Notes: generated by a model from the letters alone, not told the origin. Counted from the first letter of the stretch, positions 43,188 through 53,325 are shown. The stretch: 64,000 nucleotides of DNA from Candidatus Rifleibacteriota bacterium (GCA_015233565.1 JADFXM010000010.1:62001-126000), one strand, 5' to 3'. Program-made: numbers and translations.

Positions 43188-44327
43188 ATGTCCATACTTT
43201 TTGATAATGTCCGAGTTTACCTCACTGGCGCTTTTTTCCCAGGACAAAAAGTTCTTATAGAAAAAGGAAAGATTGCTGCTGTCGGCTCAAAAATTCATAA
43301 AACTGCCGACTACACAATCGATGCTCAAAAGAAATATTTGATTCCTGGTTTGATAGATGCCCATACCCACTTGGGCCTCACCGACGAAGGATATGGCTAT
43401 GACGGGTCGGATTTTAATGAGCGTTACAACCCGGTAACTCCCCATGTCAGGCCACTTGATGGCTTGAAAATGCGCTCTAAAGTTCTCGACGACGCCCGAA
43501 GAGCTGGAATTTCGGTTTGTATGGTTTGCCCAGGATCGACTAACCCAATCGCAGGGCAGTGTTCCTTAATGAAGACATACGGAAACTCCGCTGATGTAGG
43601 ATTAATTGTAGAACAAGCCGGGATCAAATTTTCCTTTGGAGAAAACCCCAAAAATCAACATGCCAAAAATAAAAGGTTTCCTGCAACCAGAATGGGTGTC
43701 GCAGCTCTTATTCGGGAAACCCTTTTTAAAGCCCAAGATTACCTTGATCAGAAAAATTCTAAAAAAGGATTAAGGGAAAGATGCATCGAGTATGAGGCCC
43801 TTATCCCCCTCTTAGAGGGAAAAGTACCAATGCGCGCCCATGCACATCGCCTGGATGACATCATGACCGCGGTTCGTATTTCTGAAGAATTCAATCTGAA
43901 GATCGTTATTGAGCATGGTACCGAAGCTCACCTTATCTCTGATGTTCTTGCCAAAAAAAACATTCCGGTTGTCCTAGGGCCCATTCTCATCCCCGATCTG
44001 AAATTTGAATTGACTGGCAGGGTGTTCGAAAGCGCTAAAATACTCCTTGATGCAGGTGTTAATGTTGCTTTGACTTGCGATTATCCAGGACTCCCCGTCG
44101 AAACTCTTCGAATTGCAGCAGCAATGGCTATTCAATTTGGCTTGGATGAAAAACGGGCATTACAATGCATTACTGAAAACCCAGCCAAAATACTTGGACT
44201 CGATCATCGGGTTGGACAAATTAAAAAAGGTTATGACGGGGATGTCGCCTTGTTCTCGGGTTCTCCTCTAGATATTCGTTCCAAGCTTGAAATGATTGTT
44301 ATTGACGGTGAAATTTTTCAGTTTTAA
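43188..44327 (+). CDS. Amidohydrolase (imidazolonepropionase/dihydroorotase-like) 2
   Basis: 379 residues, paralogue of the preceding gene: DAHTHLGLTDEGYGYDG, CMVCPGSTNPIAGQ, SFGENPKNQHAK, MRAHAHRLDDI, VIEHGTEAHL, LTCDYPGLPVE, QIKKGYDGDVALFSG. In the region equivalent to VIDHCTEGHL the cysteine is glycine, and TTDHPV becomes TCDYPG, so the histidine after the metal aspartate is tyrosine. The two may differ in substrate or form a hetero-oligomer. It ends in a strong bidirectional terminator. Confidence 0.84.
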   Translation: MSILFDNVRVYLTGAFFPGQKVLIEKGKIAAVGSKIHKTADYTIDAQKKYLIPGLIDAHTHLGLTDEGYGYDGSDFNERYNPVTPHVRPLDGLKMRSKVLDDARRAGISVCMVCPGSTNPIAGQCSLMKTYGNSADVGLIVEQAGIKFSFGENPKNQHAKNKRFPATRMGVAALIRETLFKAQDYLDQKNSKKGLRERCIEYEALIPLLEGKVPMRAHAHRLDDIMTAVRISEEFNLKIVIEHGTEAHLISDVLAKKNIPVVLGPILIPDLKFELTGRVFESAKILLDAGVNVALTCDYPGLPVETLRIAAAMAIQFGLDEKRALQCITENPAKILGLDHRVGQIKKGYDGDVALFSGSPLDIRSKLEMIVIDGEIFQF

Positions 44328-44352
44328 TTCTATATTGAAGATTTTCTGGGCA

Positions 44353-44400
44353 TAAAAAAACAGAGCAGATGATTTGTTGAAAAAATCTGCTCTGTTTTTT
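44353..44400. terminator. Bidirectional terminator
   Basis: CAGAGCAGAT (44361-44370) and ATCTGCTCTG (44385-44394) form a perfect 10-bp stem, with eight A before and six T after. It serves both the rightward amidohydrolase pair and the leftward rubrerythrin gene. Confidence 0.93.
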
Positions 44401-44417
44401 AATACTAAATTGGATTT

Positions 44418-44927
44418 TTACGCACTAAATGCTCTATAAAAGTCTTTCTTTGCTCCACAAACCGGACATTTATCTGGGGCCTCGTTTTCTACTGTGTGTC
44501 CACAGAGCTCACAAATTTGAATTTTTGAAGCTGGGTAATCCTTTTTGGAATTAGCTAATTCAAGTGCTTTTTGATACATTGTCGCATGGATTTTTTCAGC
44601 TTCTAAAGCATAAAATGTCGTTCTTACCGCATCTGTTTCCTTCTGAAATTTAGCGGTTTCATTATAAACCGGATACATTTCTTCGATTTCATAAGTCTCA
44701 CCGTCTAATGCATTCTTGACGTTTTCTGTTGTTTCACCTAATTTTTTCAATGCAATAAAATGGCATTTAGCGTGCACAAATTCTGCATGAGAAATGGCTT
44801 TGAAAAGATTCGCCAAATTTTTCAGACCCTTTTTGGCACAATCTTCTGAAAAAATCATGTATTTCACGTGCGCTTGTGACTCACCGGCAAAAGCAGTCGA
44901 TAGAAATTCTTTGGTCATACTTCGCAT
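44418..44927 (-). CDS. Rubrerythrin (cytoplasmic)
   Basis: 169 residues, no signal peptide. A ferritin-like diiron domain (GESQAHVKYM, SHAEFVHAKCHF, LDGETYEIEEMYP, EAEKIHATMYQ) and a C-terminal rubredoxin domain (CELCGH...CPVCGA). Reduces hydrogen peroxide to water with rubredoxin-type electrons. AGGAG is 8 bases before the ATG at 44927. Compared with the exported paralogue it lacks the leader and linker. Confidence 0.93.
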   Translation of the reverse strand: MRSMTKEFLSTAFAGESQAHVKYMIFSEDCAKKGLKNLANLFKAISHAEFVHAKCHFIALKKLGETTENVKNALDGETYEIEEMYPVYNETAKFQKETDAVRTTFYALEAEKIHATMYQKALELANSKKDYPASKIQICELCGHTVENEAPDKCPVCGAKKDFYRAFSA

Positions 44928-45253
44928 ATCAAAATCTCCTGAAAAAATAATTTTTGGGGAAGAACCAATTGAAATGATACAAACTTTGTTTGATTTCTTC
45001 TTAAGATTTATAGCATACTATTACTTAACAGGCAATAGTTGGGAAACCCCCTAAAGAAGGTGCGAAAAAAGCCTGAATCCTTAAAATGAGAAATGTTTTC
45101 CTTTCCCGCAATTTAAATTATTCCAAGAAGAGAAGGACTTCACTTAGAGCCAATGACCTGAAAATTTTATCAGAAGTGCTTGGGTGACTTGATACAATAT
45201 CATATGCCAATGTTTAAGAGATAACTCCAAAAGAGAAAGGATTTTTTGCTTCA
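44928..45253. other. Divergent intergenic region, nothing recognised
   Basis: 326 bp, AT-rich, between the leftward rubrerythrin and the rightward acetyltransferase. It should contain promoters for both; TATAAA near 45010 on the minus strand is the only hint. Confidence 0.35.
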
Positions 45254-45724
45254 ATGTTGCTGGATATCTCTTTTTTTGAAGAAATTAAAAAAATTGAGAA
45301 TGAATCATTCGATTTTCCCTGGAATGAAGAAACAATTCTTAAATGCCTAAATTTGCCGGAAATTAAATGCTTTGGAATTGTTGATTCATCACAGCTTTGT
45401 GCTTTTTCCTTTGTACTTCCCAAATGGAAAAGTCTTCATGTGGCAAAATTTGCCGTAAAAAAAAATTCCAGGAGAAAGGGACTTGGGATGAGACTAATGA
45501 ATGAAATCAAGTCATTCTGGGAAATGAAACGTGGGAAAGAAATTACATTGGAAGTTCGTTCAAAAAATCTGACGGCAATTAAGTTTTATTTGAATTTTGG
45601 TTTCTCAATTTGTGGAAAAATAAATAAATATTACGCAGACGACGGTGACGATGCTGTAAAAATGAAATATGTTATTCCCCATTTTTTTAAAAACTTTTTT
45701 ATGGCAAAGATTTCTGATTTGTAA
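45254..45724 (+). CDS. GNAT acetyltransferase, RimI-like
   Basis: 156 residues. The middle and end fit a GNAT fold: EIKCFGIVDSSQLCAFSFVLP, HVAKFAVKKNSRRKGLGMRLM (acetyl-CoA loop RRKGLG), EVRSKNLTAIKFYLNFGF. RimI acetylates ribosomal protein S18, but many similar enzymes have other targets, so the substrate is open. A short basic tail is unlike RimI. Confidence 0.8.
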   Translation: MLLDISFFEEIKKIENESFDFPWNEETILKCLNLPEIKCFGIVDSSQLCAFSFVLPKWKSLHVAKFAVKKNSRRKGLGMRLMNEIKSFWEMKRGKEITLEVRSKNLTAIKFYLNFGFSICGKINKYYADDGDDAVKMKYVIPHFFKNFFMAKISDL

Positions 45725-45938
45725 AATTCAGAATTTCTTGCCCCGAAAAATTGGAATTTCTTGAAGATAAGCTCCGTAGCTGCTTTTTTCCGGCCATGTG
45801 TTTTGTGCCGGATTTTTCCTGAGACTAACTTTTGTCGATGTTATAGCAAAGTTCCGTCTGAAAGGACTTTTCATTTTTACTTTTTGAAAAAATGGTCTCA
45901 GAATTTTATCCTCGAGAGGTGGAAGTCTGAAATTAGCG

Positions 45939-46412
45939 TTACCATTCCCGATAGAGTGATCCATCAAAAGCCCTTTCATCACTTTGTGAGCGGACATCAA
46001 AAATATTAACCCCATTGGTGGACGATGCTATTATTGGGTCAACCGATGAAATGGTTCGCCAATCCAATTTTCCAGTCATTGGGTCAAGGGGAATACTTCT
46101 TAATACCCGAGCTTCAACCAAATTCTCAAGATTTTTGGGATACCACTCCTGGTCGTTCCCATTGGGATTATCGCCCTTTCTTTTATCATAATATCGATCA
46201 ATCGCTTCCCTGATTTCCTTTAGGTGTTCTCTTAGAACTGATTCTTTTTGTGATTTTACATAATTTCTTGATAGGGGAAGTGCTGTTGCTGATATTATTC
46301 CGATTATTAGTGCGCAAACCATCAGCTCAATTAAAGAAAGTCCGGTATTAAATCTTGCGTGAATAAATTCAAAATTTGAAGATAAAAACTTGGGTTTCAA
46401 AACTTCTTGCAA
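45939..46412 (-). CDS. GspG-like major pseudopilin
   Basis: 157 residues from a probable TTG at 46412 with AGGAA upstream. A long leader ends FNTG, then LSLIELMVCALIIGIISATALP with Glu at +5. EHLKEIREAIDRYY, YPKNLENLVEARVLRSIPLDPMTGK and DVRSQS are the classic GspG order (helix, loop, xxxDPWG-like site). Single gene, separate from the two minor-pseudopilin operons. The 95-residue frame overlapping its 3' end is not credible. Confidence 0.8.
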   Translation of the reverse strand: MQEVLKPKFLSSNFEFIHARFNTGLSLIELMVCALIIGIISATALPLSRNYVKSQKESVLREHLKEIREAIDRYYDKRKGDNPNGNDQEWYPKNLENLVEARVLRSIPLDPMTGKLDWRTISSVDPIIASSTNGVNIFDVRSQSDERAFDGSLYREW

Positions 46413-46441
46413 GAGGGTAAATTCCTTTCTAATGATAAAAT

Positions 46442-47008
46442 TTAACTCTTATTCGGGGTTGGAAAAAGTTTCAAAAAAGTCAGGACAGTTTCTCCAAATT
46501 CTCTCTCATCGATTAAATTCAGATTCATCCTTTCCTTTAGATTTAACTCTTCTTTTTTCCTTCTTTCGATAACGAAAATGGTTTTTTCATAGAACATGGA
46601 GCACACATGCAAAATTTCAAGAATTGGCGCCAAATGGCCTTTTGAATAGGGGGGATCAATACAAACAATGTCAAAGGGCTTAACTTGCGATCTTTTGATA
46701 AACCGAAGGCAATCTTCCTGAAAAATTTGGGCTTTTTCAATTAATTTGGTATGAATTAAGTTATCTTTGATTGCTTCGATGCAGAATGATGAAGAATCCA
46801 CAAAAGCCGAATATTCAGCTCCCCTCGACAACGCTTCAATTCCCAGCCCTCCCGAACCTGCGAATAAATCTAGAAATCTTGCTCCTTCAATTCTTTGAAC
46901 AAGAATTGAAAAAAGGGATCCTTTGACTCTATCCATTGCTGGGCGAGTTTGGTTTCCCTTGGGCATTTTAAGATTATGTCCCCTTGCAATTCCTGCAATT
47001 ACGCGCAT
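46442..47008 (-). CDS. rsmD: 16S rRNA m2G966 methyltransferase RsmD
   Basis: 188 residues from the ATG at 47008, with GGAGG inside the recG end just upstream. MRVIAGIARGHNL, TRPAMDRVKGSLFSIL, FLDLFAGSGGLGIEALSRGA (SAM site) and CIDPPYSKG (catalytic NPPY-like motif) are diagnostic. Overlaps the recG stop by a base or so, so it is coupled to recG. Confidence 0.93.
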   Translation of the reverse strand: MRVIAGIARGHNLKMPKGNQTRPAMDRVKGSLFSILVQRIEGARFLDLFAGSGGLGIEALSRGAEYSAFVDSSSFCIEAIKDNLIHTKLIEKAQIFQEDCLRFIKRSQVKPFDIVCIDPPYSKGHLAPILEILHVCSMFYEKTIFVIERRKKEELNLKERMNLNLIDEREFGETVLTFLKLFPTPNKS

Positions 47009-47009
47009 T

Positions 47010-49190
47010 TCAGCCACCCTCCATAAATTCCTGGAAACTCTCTCCAAAACTTTCACGCATTCTGTCTAAAAACCAGCTTTGTGTGTCATGATTGCTTTGA
47101 GTAAGAATTTCCAGCGCTCTTCGTCTGGCTTTCAAAATCTGCTCCGGGTTCTCAAGTGTTTCCATCGCTGGATGATTTAAGCCACTCTGCCGTACTCCAC
47201 ATAAGTCTCCAGGGCCACGATTTTTTAAATCTTCGAGCGCAATCCTGAATCCATCATCACTTTCCATAAGAACATTTATTTTGGAAAGTGCATCTTTGTT
47301 TGAACAGATCAAAATGCATTGAGAGTCCCTGCTTCCTCTTCCAACCCTTCCACGTAGTTGGTGAAGCTGAGATAATCCAAATCTCTCCGCATTTTCAACT
47401 ACCATCAAACCTGCATTGGGATTATCAATTCCGACCTCAATTACCGTAGTCGTAACCAAAACTTTTATTCTGTTACTATTGAAATCTTCAAGTACTCGAT
47501 TTTTTTCATCAGATTTTAGCCTACCCGAGAGTGTCCCGATCAAATTTTTGGAAAAATATTTTTGGAAAAATTCCCCTGCTTCTTTGACTGATGCAAAAGT
47601 GCTCTTGTCAGATTCTTCTATCAAAGGGCAAAGAAAATAAACTTGTCCATCGGATTCAACGTGGAATTTAATTTCCTTGAGAATTTCCTCTCTGGAAAAA
47701 ACAATTTTTGTTTGTACAACCTTTCTTCCAACCGGTTTTTCGCTTATTGTGATCAGATCCAAATCTCCAAAGATAGTTAAAGACAGAGTTCTTGGTATCG
47801 GTGTTGCCGAAATCATCAGGAGGTGCGGAAGATGATTCTCCGCATCGGAGGCTTTTTTCAACAAAGCTTTTCTTTGCTCAACTCCAAATCTCTGTTGTTC
47901 GTCAATGATACAAAATCCCAATCGTGGGAGTTTCACTTTTTCCTGAAATAAAGCATGTGTGCCGAAAAGAATCGAGATTTCTCCGGACTCCAGCTTCTTA
48001 TTTAATTTTTCCCTCTCTAAACTGCTTGTGTCACCGGTCAATATTGCTATATTTTTGGAAAAATTGGGAAAAAATTCCTTGAATTTTCGGAAATGCTGCG
48101 CTGTCAATGGTTCTGTGGGGGCCATCATTGCAACCAGGGAACCCGGTTGGATTCTGGTGAAAAAAATTATTGATGCAATAAAGGAGACTATGGTTTTTCC
48201 ACAACCTACATCGCCCTGTAACATTATATTCGAAGGGTGTTTTTTGGAAATCAGAAAGGATACTTCCGAAAGAGCAGTTTTTTGAGATGCTGTTAATTCA
48301 AAAGGAAGCCCAAAAGATTCGGCAATGTGATCCTTAAATGTTGGATTCAAGCGGGCCATATATTGTTCGATATTTTCTCCGCTTTTCCATTGAAATTCGG
48401 ATTTGGTTTCCTCATTTTCGTTTTCAATTTTCCCACAGAAACGTTCCCGTCTCTTCAAAACGGCCATTTGAAACAAAAGTTGATCCAAAAATCCCAGAGT
48501 TCGTGCTGCCGCATTGGCATCTTCAAGTGTTTTAGGAGAATGTAAATCAATTATAGCCTTTCGAATTTTCGGAAAAGGTGTTTCTGTCTTAAGCGATGGG
48601 AACGATTCTTCCCAAATTATTTTTCCTAACATGTCAAGAATAATCTTTCTTAAAACCCTTGGGGAAAGTTTAACCTCCGAGAACGCTTTGCTGGAGGAAT
48701 AAACCGGGGTCAAAATTCCCTCACAAGGAGGCTCATTCTCGTCTTTGAAGGGCTCAATTTCAGGATTGTCCAATGCTGGTTTTTGTTTGAACAAGAACCC
48801 TTCTCCAAAAAGATAATATTTTTGGCCTTTTTCCAGGTTTTTTATTAAATAAGGCTGATTGAACCATCTTGCTTTGGCGGTATTTCCAAAATCATCCTGA
48901 AAATCACAAATTAAAATACATTTTCTGGGGCCAAAAAAAGAAAGTGAGGTGTCAGTAAGAACCCCAACGAAGACCCCTTGTGAGAATTTTTCGGGCACCA
49001 GGCTGGAAAATGGAATAATCCGGGACCTGTCTTCATATCGTTTGGGTCTTATTTTGAGGAAATCCATTACTGTGGAGAGCCTCAATTTGCAAAATGCCGA
49101 GAGTCTTTTTTCCCCAATTCCTGAAATTTCTTTTATCGGGGAAGTTAATACGAGCTTTTTCGAATTTTTCAGCGTTTCCACCAACCGCAA
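47010..49190 (-). CDS. recG: ATP-dependent DNA helicase RecG
   Basis: 726 residues; branch migration and fork reversal helicase. An OB-type wedge domain comes first (about 80-165), then helicase motifs: LQGDVGCGKTIVSF (Walker A), MAPTEPLTAQH, DEQQRFGVEQR (DExx box), MSATPIPRTL, VTTTVIEVGIDNPNAGLM and QLRGRVGRG. The annotated start is TTG at 49190 with no good ribosome site, so the true start may differ by a few codons. Confidence 0.95.
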   Translation of the reverse strand: MRLVETLKNSKKLVLTSPIKEISGIGEKRLSAFCKLRLSTVMDFLKIRPKRYEDRSRIIPFSSLVPEKFSQGVFVGVLTDTSLSFFGPRKCILICDFQDDFGNTAKARWFNQPYLIKNLEKGQKYYLFGEGFLFKQKPALDNPEIEPFKDENEPPCEGILTPVYSSSKAFSEVKLSPRVLRKIILDMLGKIIWEESFPSLKTETPFPKIRKAIIDLHSPKTLEDANAAARTLGFLDQLLFQMAVLKRRERFCGKIENENEETKSEFQWKSGENIEQYMARLNPTFKDHIAESFGLPFELTASQKTALSEVSFLISKKHPSNIMLQGDVGCGKTIVSFIASIIFFTRIQPGSLVAMMAPTEPLTAQHFRKFKEFFPNFSKNIAILTGDTSSLEREKLNKKLESGEISILFGTHALFQEKVKLPRLGFCIIDEQQRFGVEQRKALLKKASDAENHLPHLLMISATPIPRTLSLTIFGDLDLITISEKPVGRKVVQTKIVFSREEILKEIKFHVESDGQVYFLCPLIEESDKSTFASVKEAGEFFQKYFSKNLIGTLSGRLKSDEKNRVLEDFNSNRIKVLVTTTVIEVGIDNPNAGLMVVENAERFGLSQLHQLRGRVGRGSRDSQCILICSNKDALSKINVLMESDDGFRIALEDLKNRGPGDLCGVRQSGLNHPAMETLENPEQILKARRRALEILTQSNHDTQSWFLDRMRESFGESFQEFMEGG

Positions 49191-49389
49191 TATTTTTCAA
49201 CAATTTGTACAATTTCTGGGAAAAAATTCCCGAAATGCCATTTTAAGCCATGTTTGTGACTTGAACTTTTGGCACACTCTTTCGGTGGCTTCTTAAAATA
49301 ATTCTGTTCCATTAAATTGCTTAAATAGAATTCGATCTTGAAGTGTAATTCATAGAAAGAAGCTAATGGTTGAGAATAATCCTTTTTTC

Positions 49390-51723
49390 TTAGGTTTCTT
49401 CAGGTTTGATATTATTTTTAATAAAATTATAACTATTTAATAGTATTCGAAGAGCATCTTCAGGAGATGGCGATTGGGCGCAGGAGGAAAGGGCGGCGTC
49501 CAGTGTAGTAAAAGCTTCTTCCGGCATATTAATCAAATGGAACGAATAGGCCAGCAGGACATTGGACTCGACATCGAGCGGGGATAGTTGTACAGATTTT
49601 TTTAGTACTTTTACAGCCATATCGTATTGTTTAATGTGAAGATGAAGTAGTGCAAGTTTCTGATAAATTATCGGATTTCTTGGTGCAAGTTCTACAGCTC
49701 TGGATAAAAGTACAATGCTTTCTTTTGTCCTTGAAGAGATTTGGAAAATCTGCGCCAATATCAAGTAAGCACCAAGCAATTTGGGGTATAAGTCCAATGC
49801 TTTGGTAAGGTGGTTGATTGATTGTTCAAAATCTTTTTGGAAATAATAAATGGTCCCAAGATTGTAATGGGCTTTTACCAGGTTTGGATTAATGGCAAGA
49901 GCTTTTTCATAGTAAACGGAAGCCTCGGAAAATTGTTTGATCAGGAAAAACAAATCACCTATTCCAAGGATTGCTTTTAAATTTTCCGGTTGCTGAGAGA
50001 GGATTTTCAGATAAATTTTCTCGGCCTCTTTGTACTCTTTTTCTTTTAAATAATTCCCAGCCAATTCAATTTGCGCTGAAAAAGCGTCTTCAGAATGTGT
50101 TTTGACGGTTGAATCAGATGTTTGCTTGCCAACGACTCCTGAACGTTCATCTTCTCCGGTTTCCCCGCTTGAGGTTTCTGTATTTTCAGAGGAAGATTGG
50201 GTTTTTTCACCATCAGATGTCCCAGTTGTTGGCCCTTTTTCAACCCCGTCGGACTCAACCATTTTTGCTATTAGTTCATTGATGGATTGTGATAATTCAG
50301 CATCTTCGCTTATTTCAGTACCAATTTCACCCAGTACAAATGTCCCTGAAAGGCGATGTTTTGGTTCCTGATGAGTCAACAGGTCTTTGAGATTGTCTAA
50401 TACTGCGTATTCATTCCATTTCCACAGAGCGTGAATGGAATTGCTTTTTACTCGGTTATCCTCGTTATATAGAAGCTTTTTTATTTTTTCGATTGCAAGG
50501 GAATTGGGTTTTGATTGAGACAGCTTCTGAATGGCGGAAATTGAATTAGCTATTACTCTTGGATCGGAATCGTCCAGGAATGGAATTATTAAGGTTATTA
50601 CTTCAGTTCCGCTGGTATCACCCAAACTTGAAATAATTGTAGCTCGGACAATTGAGTTTTTCTCTACTTTTAGTCTTGGTACAAGTAATTCAATTATCTT
50701 TTTGGAATTGCATCTTGAAATAGCCAATGCTGCTTGAACTCGGACATCGAAATTTGGATCTTCAAGTAAAGGAATAAGGTATTGAAGCGCATTGGGAGAT
50801 TGAATTTTTTTAAGTGCCTGTGCTGCGTTCCTGCGGACATCTGAATCCTCGTCTTTTAAGGCTTGTGCAAGCTTGGTTATAAACCTTACATCTTTTATCT
50901 CTCCCATGGCGAATGCACCTGAGGCACGCTGCCATTTTTCTTTGGAACTGAGCATTTTGGAAATTGTATCGGTTACATCAAAGTCACCAAATCGCCATAT
51001 CGCTTTGGCCACATTTGCTCTTACGCGGTTATTTGCGTCTTCAAGATATGGTTGAAGAATGCCTACAATTGAAGCTGATTTGATATTTTCAATCGCTTCA
51101 ATGGCATTCGCTCTCACTCTTGGGTCTTCATCTCTCATTGCTCCTTGAAAAATCGGGAGCATTCGTTCGGTGGCCATCATTCCAAGTGATGAAATAATTG
51201 AAGCTCGAATACGTGCACTTTTTTCCTGATTCAGAATCCTTTTTAATAATGCTCCGGATAAAGGGTTTTTCAATTTCCCCAATGCTGTAATTGCGGAAAT
51301 AATTGCTTCTTCTTCAAGAAATAATTGACCTTGCTTCCCTTGCGAAACACCGGCAGTTGCCGAATCTGCATATTCTGTCAGCCCTTCCATTAGGACATTG
51401 AAGGCATCATCAGATTTGATCATTCCAAGGGCGCGTGCTGCATTGAAACGAACTTCCGATTGCGAGTCGTTTAAGCCTTTAACTAAAAGATCCACTGCTT
51501 TGGAATTTTCAAGATTTCCCAGTGCAAGTGCCATAAAATCCTGGATATTGTCGCTTGCGTAGGTTTGAAGCAAAACGGTCGCGGCCATTTCTCCTTTAAA
51601 TTTGGATAATGCAATGGCTGACTCTTTTCTCAGAGCGTAATCCCCGGAATTAAAATTTCTTATTAGTATTTCCAGGGCGGGTCTAATTTTCTCATTTACT
51701 ATCGTTATGTCATTTGATTTCAT
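49390..51723 (-). CDS. HEAT-repeat and TPR fusion protein
   Basis: 777 residues without a signal peptide. Residues about 15-450 are HEAT/PBS-lyase-like repeats (ESAIALSKFKG, VRFNAARALGMI, PRVRANAIEAIENI, SDVRRNAAQALKKI, FDVRVQAALAISR). An acidic Ser/Thr/Glu linker at about 480-545 follows, then five or so TPRs (EKIYLKILSQQPENLKAILGIG, KAHYNLGTIYYFQKD, PIIYQKLALLHLHIKQYD). Both halves bind proteins; no catalytic domain. It is probably a cytoplasmic scaffold. Gene order gives no clear partner. Confidence 0.85.
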   Translation of the reverse strand: MKSNDITIVNEKIRPALEILIRNFNSGDYALRKESAIALSKFKGEMAATVLLQTYASDNIQDFMALALGNLENSKAVDLLVKGLNDSQSEVRFNAARALGMIKSDDAFNVLMEGLTEYADSATAGVSQGKQGQLFLEEEAIISAITALGKLKNPLSGALLKRILNQEKSARIRASIISSLGMMATERMLPIFQGAMRDEDPRVRANAIEAIENIKSASIVGILQPYLEDANNRVRANVAKAIWRFGDFDVTDTISKMLSSKEKWQRASGAFAMGEIKDVRFITKLAQALKDEDSDVRRNAAQALKKIQSPNALQYLIPLLEDPNFDVRVQAALAISRCNSKKIIELLVPRLKVEKNSIVRATIISSLGDTSGTEVITLIIPFLDDSDPRVIANSISAIQKLSQSKPNSLAIEKIKKLLYNEDNRVKSNSIHALWKWNEYAVLDNLKDLLTHQEPKHRLSGTFVLGEIGTEISEDAELSQSINELIAKMVESDGVEKGPTTGTSDGEKTQSSSENTETSSGETGEDERSGVVGKQTSDSTVKTHSEDAFSAQIELAGNYLKEKEYKEAEKIYLKILSQQPENLKAILGIGDLFFLIKQFSEASVYYEKALAINPNLVKAHYNLGTIYYFQKDFEQSINHLTKALDLYPKLLGAYLILAQIFQISSRTKESIVLLSRAVELAPRNPIIYQKLALLHLHIKQYDMAVKVLKKSVQLSPLDVESNVLLAYSFHLINMPEEAFTTLDAALSSCAQSPSPEDALRILLNSYNFIKNNIKPEET

Positions 51724-51806
51724 AGCTTATCCATTTTTTCGGTTTCTTATGATTCTATCGAAAAAATGTTTGAAAATCAAAATCTATTAAGTATTTTTTA
51801 TCAGAT

Positions 51807-53225
51807 TTAATTTTTATGACACTGTTTCCAGATTTCGAGGGCAAAATCACAACCTTTTTTATGCGATTCAATGTCTTTATGCCAGCCTTCTACTGCTAGA
51901 CTTAACTCAGAATCAGTTTTAATCGCAAATCTGATATTTGCCGGTAAAGTGTAGGTTTCATAAGCTCGGCCAAGATTATGCGTACAAAATGTTACAACCT
52001 CCGGTTTATAGCCTTGTTCCAGAAGTTTCCATGCTATAAAAGCTTCAGCCCAGAAATGATAATATCTAGGATCGTCAGAGGAGAACCCTATTGGATAGGA
52101 AAAAATATACTGCGTTGCTGTTTTTGAAAATTCGTTGACTTCCTGAACCAAAAAAAAGTTCGAGGCTGACCTGATTAGAGGAGCAATCAAGGGAAGTTGC
52201 TGCTCTTTTGATTCCACGCGAGGAAGTATGGTTTTCCCCAAGGTTCTGTGCTGGGTGGTGAAAACTCCGATTAATTCCACCGCTTCCGAATAATTTCCTG
52301 TAATTTCTACCGCCAGAGACCATAAGGTGTAATGGTTGAAATTTTTTCCGTTGTTGTTTTTGAAGTCCTGTTGAAGGGAAAGCAGGCGATCATAGAGTGT
52401 CACTATATTGCTGCGCAGCTTTGGATCCGATAATAAACGCTGTTTGGCATAATCCGTAAAAATGGAAGCAGTAAGGTCTTCTACTCCCATTAGGTTAAGG
52501 GTATATTTAATTGCTTGGCCATATACGCCGGGGACTTTACTTAAAGCGTCAATACCTGTTTGAACCAATGCAGGAGGGGTCTTCCCCGGTTGTTTTTTGA
52601 ATGTTTGATCAAGATAGAAAATTTGGGATACCATTAAGTGGGTTTCAGAAAATAACCTCCGTGCTTCAAGGTGTTTCAATAAATCTGAACCATCCGATAT
52701 CAGATCTTTAACCAGCTCTTTACCCAGATGTGAATGATAAAACGAGTCAATTACCAAATAACCGTTTGCCGCGGTTTGTCGTCGATTGGGTGACGAAATG
52801 TAAAGTGCAATAAGTAGATCTGAAAAGTCGAAATGGCCGCCTCTTTGGTTCATTTCCAATAATACACTTTTGACATCGCTAACGAATTTTCTGATTCCCT
52901 CAATTTCGCTCATGTATTTTCCTTGAATATTAAACCATCCAATTTGGAAAGTTTTAAAAGAATCCGGAGGAGTTTTTGGAAGTAGCCCCGGATCCATTTT
53001 TCCAAGATTTTCCAGCATCGCTTCGTTTTTTTGTATTTCGCAGCTTAAGTTGCGTTTAATTTGTTCGGATGTTTGTGCATACAGGCATGCCAGAATAGAA
53101 AAATACCCCACTACTAATAGTGAAATTATTCTTGTTTTGCTTATTTTTTTCACTTTTTCTTTTTGAAACTCCAATCCCTTTTTTTTGTGTAAATGAGAAG
53201 TTTTTTTTAATTCTCTATTATACAT
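51807..53225 (-). CDS. Secreted or anchored helical protein, unknown
   Basis: 472 residues. A basic N-terminus leads into IISLLVVGYFSILACLYA, a signal peptide or anchor (LAC could be a lipobox). The rest is almost all helical, with many short repeats of hydrophobic and Lys/Glu residues. No family recognised. The ATG at 53225 has no strong ribosome site; a GTG just before KKISKTRI would fit the signal peptide better. Divergent from the next gene. Confidence 0.65.
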   Translation of the reverse strand: MYNRELKKTSHLHKKKGLEFQKEKVKKISKTRIISLLVVGYFSILACLYAQTSEQIKRNLSCEIQKNEAMLENLGKMDPGLLPKTPPDSFKTFQIGWFNIQGKYMSEIEGIRKFVSDVKSVLLEMNQRGGHFDFSDLLIALYISSPNRRQTAANGYLVIDSFYHSHLGKELVKDLISDGSDLLKHLEARRLFSETHLMVSQIFYLDQTFKKQPGKTPPALVQTGIDALSKVPGVYGQAIKYTLNLMGVEDLTASIFTDYAKQRLLSDPKLRSNIVTLYDRLLSLQQDFKNNNGKNFNHYTLWSLAVEITGNYSEAVELIGVFTTQHRTLGKTILPRVESKEQQLPLIAPLIRSASNFFLVQEVNEFSKTATQYIFSYPIGFSSDDPRYYHFWAEAFIAWKLLEQGYKPEVVTFCTHNLGRAYETYTLPANIRFAIKTDSELSLAVEGWHKDIESHKKGCDFALEIWKQCHKN

Positions 53226-53325
53226 TTATCTTAACAAATCTTTTTTAAGATCGCCACAAAAAAACTGTGACAAATTCTTCTCTCTGTGTTATTTATATAT
53301 CGATTTTCATAAGCCGGAGGGAAGG

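Noticed and set aside
45728..46015. 95-codon minus-strand frame after the GspG-like gene
   Set aside because: Overlaps the GspG-like coding end in another frame, lacks a ribosome site and has no recognisable product.
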